A stretch of 13,114 nucleotides of DNA from the NCBI GenBank assembly GCA_036939975.1, contig JALLPB010002442.1, positions 1 through 13,114 of the forward strand, in the 5' to 3' direction. The notes under the pieces are model-generated. The model did not search any database. It was given only the letters and a program-made list of their open reading frames with translations, and had not been told where the DNA came from. This document shows, one piece after another, positions 8,318 to 13,114 of this stretch. Within the stretch, counting starts at the first letter, position 1; each line of letters starts with the position of its first letter. The translations under genes and the position numbers were made by a program. This DNA is from Cyclostephanos tholiformis. Taxonomy: Eukaryota; Bacillariophyta; Thalassiosirophyceae; Thalassiosirales; Thalassiosiraceae.

Positions 8318-8630
8318 GTTGGGAACCTATTGTTGTAATGTCGCGCAATAAATCGGGTGCGTTGGTCTTCCAATCTGCATGTTACGAAAGGTGGATCGAC
8401 AAAATTGGCAAAAACGATACAGGTGCTACTGTAAATATGGTGCGTGTGGACCATGATAAATAGGTTTCCGACCAGGAGTGTCATATATCAATCAAATCGG
8501 AAAGACCTGATCTAAACGACTGTGCATTCTCCTGGGTCGGTCTAGTGTAGATCTAAAGACTTAACAATCAATTCGCAAAAGGGGCTGTGTCTCCTTATTT
8601 TTTCGTAAAAAAAGGGGTGCGCGAAATTAA

Positions 8631-8642
8631 CAATTAAACGTG
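8631..8642 (-). repeat. Right terminal inverted repeat candidate
   Basis: CAATTAAACGTG, the exact inverse of 5374-5385, about 315 bp upstream of the transposase start codon. Confidence 0.45.
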
Positions 8643-9376
8643 AAGTGAGGGGGCCATTTCTCTCTCCTCAGGGAGGGTTGGGGTCATTGGTGAAGTGGTA
8701 GGAGGAGAGGAAGCGGGTATTTTTTGGATGATGCATTGTAAGAAGAGAAGGAGTTTCATTTGGTTATCGGGGACAGAGTAAGTGAGGGAGGTAATGCAAT
8801 CTGTGACGTTGTTGAGGCATTTGGTGAACAATTAGTTGGCAAAGAATGCAGAGCCCACTGGATGGACGAGGAGGCGGAAATCTTGGGTGAGTTCAACAGG
8901 GAGTTGTTGTGTGATCTTATAAGTAGGTTGAGGTATGGTGACTATCTCAATCCTCGTCTCAGGGGCTGCTATAATATCTCAATAAAAGCGTGGATATCAT
9001 TGAATCGATTGTCTTACCGCGATTAATGCTTCCTGCGCCTTAAGGAATGTTGCCATTTCCTCGTCAATTGGGTCGATGATCTCGCACCCCCTGGGTGTAT
9101 ACATATCCCAAACCACATCATTCGCTTTACGTATGAATAGGTACATCTCGTCATAGGTATTGTGTGCGCTATTGACACAGTTCTCCTGGTTTTGGCTATG
9201 GTAGTTTCTGGTCTTTTCACTTGGGGTCACAGTTGTGGTGCTTCACACTCTTTGGGTTCGATGTTAGCATAAGCTGCTCTCTCACTATGAGTCCATACAG
9301 CTTCCTATTAGTATTTAAGTGGTAATCCTTGTCCAATTTAAGGCGGGGGGATTACAACACTTCAATCAAATTCACC
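8643..9376. other. No recognisable gene between the transposon and XPC
   Basis: One minus-strand frame is protein-like in pieces: YDEMYLFIRKANDVVWDMY and IDPIDEEMATFLKAQEALIA near 9160-9010, ETRIEIVTIPQPTYKITQQL and later residues near 8960-8635. It is broken by stops at 8997, near 8982 and near 8834. A plus-strand frame at 8742-9026 overlaps it. A GTAAGA...TATAG pair of 49 bp covers two of the stops but does not keep the frame. The stretch may be an old repeat or the XPC 3' flank. I recognise no family. Confidence 0.35.
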
Positions 9377-12300
9377 TCATCCATATTGCCTATCGAGTCT
9401 CTCCTTCGTCAGAATTCCCACCACCAGCCTCCTCCATCTCCTGAGAATGACATCCCGCCTCTCTATATGTTCCACTTCCACAACGTGACTTTCCCACTCG
9501 ACAGATGCCTCTCGTATTAGGGCCACATTGTGGTCGTGTACGACAATGCCCCTGATCGTGGCAGTCCGATTGCCACCTTGACCGTCGTATCCCACCATGC
9601 ACGGGGCGTAGGGAATGCCGAGCTTCCTCGCTATTGGGGCCAATCCGGTTTTGTCTATGTGTGTTAGGCCGGGATTTATCAAGGCCTTTTCCACATTTCT
9701 GTATTCGTTGGTGGGTATCGCCTCGTCGGGGCCTACGTAAGGGGGGGACCACTGTTCGGTTTGCCATTCTCCATACAAGTCGTCCATTACGACATCTTCT
9801 TCTCTGCCCTTAAAATTCATCGAAGAAATCATTTCACGTTGGGCTTCGTCCGACACGCCGTAGGTTAATAAAGCTTGAAATCCCTTTGCGGCAGTCTTCT
9901 TTCTGGCCTTGATCTGTTTTGCAGGATTTCCAAACTCGCTCGCCTTAACCTTCCGACCACTATAGAGCCATCTAGCCGCTGTTAGTGCCTTGCTCACATC
10001 ACTTCGACGGTACACTAGTTCGCCCTTGAATACGCCGCATATATTTTTATGAGCATCTGGGTGAAGCACATCCCGAGATGTCAAAATGGATGGGACAACG
10101 TAAAAGGGGCTTATCTTGAATTGGGCCTTGCTCGTAGGTATTTTTTCCTTCTGCAAGGTCCCGGCCAGGTCCTTTGATTCCATCCGCTCTTCATCATCAT
10201 CGAAATCAGAACAATCTGTTTGGGATGCAGCCTTATCATCGTCGTCAGTGCTTTCGAGTTCGATCATTTCAACCTCTCGCCCGGCGTTCGTCTTCGCCTT
10301 GGTCACCGATCGCACGGCGGTGGATATTTTGGACGCGGCGATCGCGATCCGGTGCCGTTCCGATCGTCCACGACAATGGGCGTTAACACGTTTCAGAGTC
10401 GATTGCCACCACTCGTCGACACACCTCCCGCGTCCCGCGGCGATTTCTTTCCCAGTGGCTCCCCGCAGGCGAAGCGTACGCGACCATGCACTCGCGTATC
10501 TTGGCGTGACGTCCGTGAAGCGCACTCCCCTCAAGAGCGACCCACATCTGGGATTGATCACGTTTTGTCTACAAAGGAAACAATGCTCCACCGCGAGGAC
10601 GTATGATACGGGCGATTTCTTCACATTCGCGTTCGTGCGATGCCACTGTCTGACGCTTTTTGGCGACGACATAGATCTGCCACCCATCTCGCCATTACGC
10701 GCACAACTGCTAATGGTCATTGCATTTCTTTGATCGGGCACTTTCAAACTCCGCGATTCCGCCCACGCGAGAATGGACTCGAAGTCCTCAGGCCTATCGA
10801 AGCATTCTAGTGCCACATCTATCGACACCCACGTCGCTCCGCGCCTCTTTGGCTTTGCCGATGGAGTCACAATATGATTATCGTCGGCCCCGTCGTCCTC
10901 GTAGCATAGAACCTCCACCCACGATAGATGCGAGCCTAAATTACCATCCGCTTTCTCGCGGGAAGAAGCCGGGAGAAGATTCGAAAAACGTTCGAGAGCT
11001 CCGTCGCATGCGCAATTGCTCACGATATCAACAGTTTTATTTTCGGACGAAGCTGTGGCACTTGCATGAGTTTTGTGTGATTTTCTCCTATTGTCACACC
11101 CACGGATTCCGGTTGCAAATTGAAGAATATTGTACAGCTGCTTGACCTGTTTGTTGATTTCGATCTTATCGCTCACGCTCTTTTGGGCGGGCGATTTGAC
11201 GTCGGAAGAGTCAGATGACGACGACGACGATTTTGATCTCGGATCGACGAAAGGCATATGGGATGCTGCCGATGCTAGTAATAACGGATGATCTACCGTC
11301 AGCTCTAGCGGCATCGGATTGAGCGATGTGACGTAGCGAGCCCTCCACCCGAGCGATCTGCAATTCAAGAATGGTTAAGAGTGGTCTTTAAGATGACGGA
11401 CGCCCGTATTTAGCTGGATTGACTGACAAACAAAAATACCGACTTACCTCAGCATGGCGAGGAACAAAAGATTCTTTTCGTGTCCGCTAATTCTCTCAAC
11501 GGAGTTGATCGCATCCAATCCCCCCCCTCCTTCTACTTCTCCTCCTTCATATAACTGCGGATCTTCATCGTACTGGGGGGAAAGACATGTCAGCGTCTGA
11601 ATAAGACGATCGAAAGAGGTGACGTTGCATTTGGACCATTCGTTCGGACATCGATTAATATTCGATGGATCGAAGCTTTGACACTGCGTGTCAAGAAGCG
11701 CGCTTTCTTGTCCCCTCGAGATGACATCATCGTCGCCCGCCAAAAACGACCCCCTTCCTTCGCGGCCCCCCGCTAATCTTCGTTTCGTAGAACGTGCCGT
11801 CGCGACCACGGCGACGGGGGCAGCGGCGCCCCTCGCGACATTCCGCCGCAATGCGTCCCTGCGACGATATCCGGCATCGTTAAAGAAGCGAAAGCACCAA
11901 GATGAGAAGCGAAGGAGCGCTTGTTTCGTCATCACGTTGTCATTAACGATAGTTGACACATTATTATTCGATCTGTCCGTATCGAGCGTCAACGACGACG
12001 ATGTCGATGACATCTTCGCGTCGTCATCTTCGTATCGACCATGGTGGAATTCCAGAGGTATTAGGCTGTGGGCCAGATGGAATAGCAGCGAAGGATATTC
12101 ATCGTCGTCGCCATCGACGACGTATCCGGCAGCGAGGTGGGAAATTCGCGCGCATCTAGCGACGTCGCAAAGCATGAGCGCCCGTCGGACGTCCCGTATC
12201 AAACGTCGAGTCTGGCTCGGGACGTCGCGTAGCACTCGTGATATCTTCTTCCTCTTCTTGGACAATGACAGCGATGGCCCCTTCGAATCATCGTCCATAG

Positions 12301-12856
12301 ACGTCGTCACCGTGCCTCCGCCTTCGCCGACGCCCCGAGCGGCGGCGGCGCCATCGTCGATAATGTCGTCGTCCGGATGGTTGCCCCTGCCTCGTCGTCC
12401 GTGGCCGTTGACGTTACCACTGACGCTCGCACCGAAGTCGATATTGACGCCCCGATTTCTATGGGGCGCATCGTCGCAGTCGTAGTCGCTGTCGTCATTG
12501 CCGTCGTCTTCGCGGAGTCTTCCTCCTTCGTTGTATCGACAATAATAATCGTCGTCGTCATCGTCGCCGTCTGCATCTTCCCAATAGACGTCGTCCCAAT
12601 CTCCGCCACCTCTGCCACCTACCCCCCCTCCACCACCACCCACCGCCCCGTCGTCGTCGTCATCAATGTAGGAGTCGCGTCGAATCGCGTCGCCGATGGC
12701 ATCATCGGCCGCTGGCTGCGAGCTAGATCCCCCCCTCTCACCGTCGCGACGGGATGCCGCTAACGCCAAGAGACCGGTGTCGTCGAAGGCGTGCAGGTCG
12801 AGATCGTCATCGTTGTTGTTGTCGTGAGCTTCGTCGCCGCTGAAGTTGAAGCTCAT
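9377..12856 (-). CDS. XPC: XPC/Rad4 nucleotide-excision-repair damage sensor (two exons, 1129 residues)
   Basis: Exon 1 is 12856-11448 and exon 2 is 11357-9377. Joining them completes the codon AG|A and gives FLAMLRSLGWRARYVTSLNP, the start of the Rad4 transglutaminase-like core. Residues about 1-200 are a disordered Asp/Gly-rich tail. A basic patch (KKRKK, 200-204) precedes a helical segment (residues 205-245). The transglutaminase-like core spans roughly 450-800 (WVEV 616, WVSIDV 646, YVLAVEH 722, DVTPRYASAWS 752, DEWW 784), with a disordered insert near 505-600. An acidic linker at 841-860 leads to the beta-hairpin domains: BHD1/2 (FKGELVYRRSDV 913, WLYSGRKVK 933) and BHD3 (LYGEWQTEQWSPP 997, IPTNEYRNVE 1017, ARKLGIPYAP 1046). 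It ends with ERRDVILRRWRRLV. In eukaryotes XPC/Rad4, with Rad23 and centrin, detects helix distortion in the nucleus and recruits TFIIH for global-genome repair. No domain is missing. Confidence 0.93.
11358..11447 (-). other. XPC: Spliceosomal intron of XPC, 90 bp
   Basis: The minus-strand donor is GAG|GTAAGT and the acceptor TTGCAG|ATC, with a CTTAAC branch-like motif about 20 bases before the AG. Without splicing, exon 1 would stop immediately (CTG AGG TAA). Removing the 90 bp restores the conserved Rad4 phrase AMLRSLGWRAR with matching phase. Confidence 0.92.
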
Positions 12857-12863
12857 GATGGTT

Positions 12864-12869
12864 TCACAT
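12864..12869 (-). promoter_or_regulatory. Minimal start-stop upstream ORF (ATG TGA) before XPC
   Basis: On the minus strand ATGTGA ends 7 bases before the XPC ATG at 12856. Start-stop elements can stall ribosomes and lower downstream translation. It is functional only if the transcript starts upstream of it, which the sequence cannot show. Confidence 0.35.
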
Positions 12870-12918
12870 TACGATGGTCAATTTTCGTCAATCGAAGAAA
12901 ATTATTGACCCCGGGAAG

Positions 12919-12923
12919 ATTGG
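12919..12923 (-). promoter_or_regulatory. CCAAT motif upstream of XPC
   Basis: CCAAT on the minus strand, about 63 bp before the XPC ATG, within a small inverted repeat GATTG GAT CAATC (12918-12930). A plausible NF-Y type site, but a 5-mer alone is weak evidence. Confidence 0.25.
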
Positions 12924-12962
12924 ATCAATCCTGGTTATTATTACTACGGCCTTAATATCAAT

Positions 12963-12970
12963 TGACGTCA
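12963..12970. promoter_or_regulatory. TGACGTCA palindrome, CRE/bZIP-type site
   Basis: A perfect 8 bp cAMP-response-element core about 107 bp upstream of the XPC start codon. bZIP factors bind this sequence, and in diatoms TGACGT-type elements are known from CO2/cAMP-responsive promoters. Control of XPC by a bZIP factor is inference. Confidence 0.4.
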
Positions 12971-12991
12971 GAGAGGTAACTTAGAGTTATC

Positions 12992-13024
12992 TAAGGGTTA
13001 GCTAAGGGTTGGGTAAGGGTTGGG
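12992..13024 (+). repeat. Three 11 bp TAAGGGTT repeats (telo-box-like)
   Basis: The units are TAAGGGTTAGC, TAAGGGTTGGG and TAAGGGTTGGG, in tandem, about 135-170 bp upstream of the XPC start. On the minus strand they read AACCCTTA, similar to telo-box elements in plant promoters. A short interstitial telomere-like tract is the alternative. Confidence 0.5.
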
Positions 13025-13114
13025 AATTCACTAGGAATTTTAGTACATAGCTACGAGTCTACACAATCTAAAATCGCTTCCCTAAAAACTCCTCTGAAAA
13101 TGGAATTAGTATAT

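Larger units (their letters stand above)
5374..8642 (-). mobile_element. Candidate complete DNA transposon (pogo/Tigger-like) with 12 bp TIR
   Basis: The 12-mer CACGTTTAATTG at 5374-5385 recurs inverted as CAATTAAACGTG at 8631-8642. With position-by-position pairing, 19 of the first 25 bases match. The 3269 bp interval holds one transposase gene on the minus strand, with about 325 bp of noncoding DNA on one side and about 360-470 bp on the other, a plausible layout. The left end is preceded by TA (5372-5373), as expected for elements that duplicate a TA on insertion. The right end is followed by AA, so a target duplication is not demonstrated. Boundaries are inference from this repeat pair. 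Confidence 0.5.

Noticed and set aside
5374..8642. TA target-site duplication
   Set aside because: TA precedes the left repeat but AA follows the right one, so the duplication is not shown.
8964..9013. Possible 49 bp intron on the minus strand (GTAAGA...TATAG)
   Set aside because: Splice sites look good, but length 49 breaks the frame and leads to an early stop.
9390..9767. 125-codon minus-strand frame overlapping the XPC C-terminus
   Set aside because: It is an alternative frame of the conserved BHD3 coding sequence, Arg/Gly-rich as expected for a shadow.
10116..10733. 205-codon plus-strand frame inside XPC exon 2
   Set aside because: It lies antisense to conserved Rad4 domain sequence; composition is that of a shadow frame.
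11688..12485. 265-codon plus-strand frame opposite XPC exon 1
   Set aside because: It is the antisense of GAC/GAT-rich codons (giving Ser/Val/Arg-rich product), and the minus strand carries a clear XPC exon.
12992..13024. Chromosome end telomere
   Set aside because: Only three imperfect 11 bp units, with unique sequence and a gene beside them.
1..13114. tRNA, rRNA, CRISPR array or bacterial defence system
   Set aside because: No cloverleaf, rRNA motif or spaced direct-repeat array was seen, and the window is eukaryotic.

Overview
The window looks like nuclear DNA of a eukaryotic alga, most likely a diatom. The evidence is a spliced nuclear DNA-repair gene with a short 90 bp GT-AG intron, dense fragments of several transposon classes, and retroelement proteins resembling those I know from diatom genomes. 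This assignment is inference. No bacterial operons, RNA genes or CRISPR arrays were seen.

Region by region: (a) 1-1712, plus strand, looks like the 3' part of a retroelement. It holds the end of a J-domain (DnaJ-like) reading frame, a 388-residue protein of unknown function, and a (AATC)7 tail. (b) 1713-2232 has no gene but contains a cluster of AGGAAT-type inverted repeats. (c) 2233-3370, minus strand, is a dead Ty3/gypsy integrase relic. (d) 3371-4160 is a G-rich stretch with a diverged tandem repeat of about 165-200 bp. (e) 4161-5373, minus strand, is the C-terminal part of a decayed DDE transposase. (f) 5374-8642 is a candidate complete DNA transposon. It has a 12 bp terminal inverted repeat and one transposase gene on the minus strand with a DD35D catalytic layout. 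That gene is nearly intact but carries two compensating one-base slips. (g) 8643-9376 has no recognisable gene. (h) 9377-12856, minus strand, is a complete two-exon gene for XPC/Rad4, the damage sensor of global-genome nucleotide excision repair (1129 residues). (i) 12857-13114 is its upstream region, with a perfect TGACGTCA site, a CCAAT motif, three 11 bp TAAGGGTT-type repeats and a minimal ATG-TGA upstream ORF.

Only XPC is clearly a host gene. Everything from 1 to about 8642 reads as a transposon cluster downstream of its 3' end. The two transposases belong to the same pogo/Tigger-like (DDE_1) group but are too diverged to be a recent duplication. The best candidates for something undescribed are this transposase subfamily with its long shared C-terminal region, and the unrecognised 388-residue protein whose start codon overlaps the stop of the upstream J-domain frame (ATGA).
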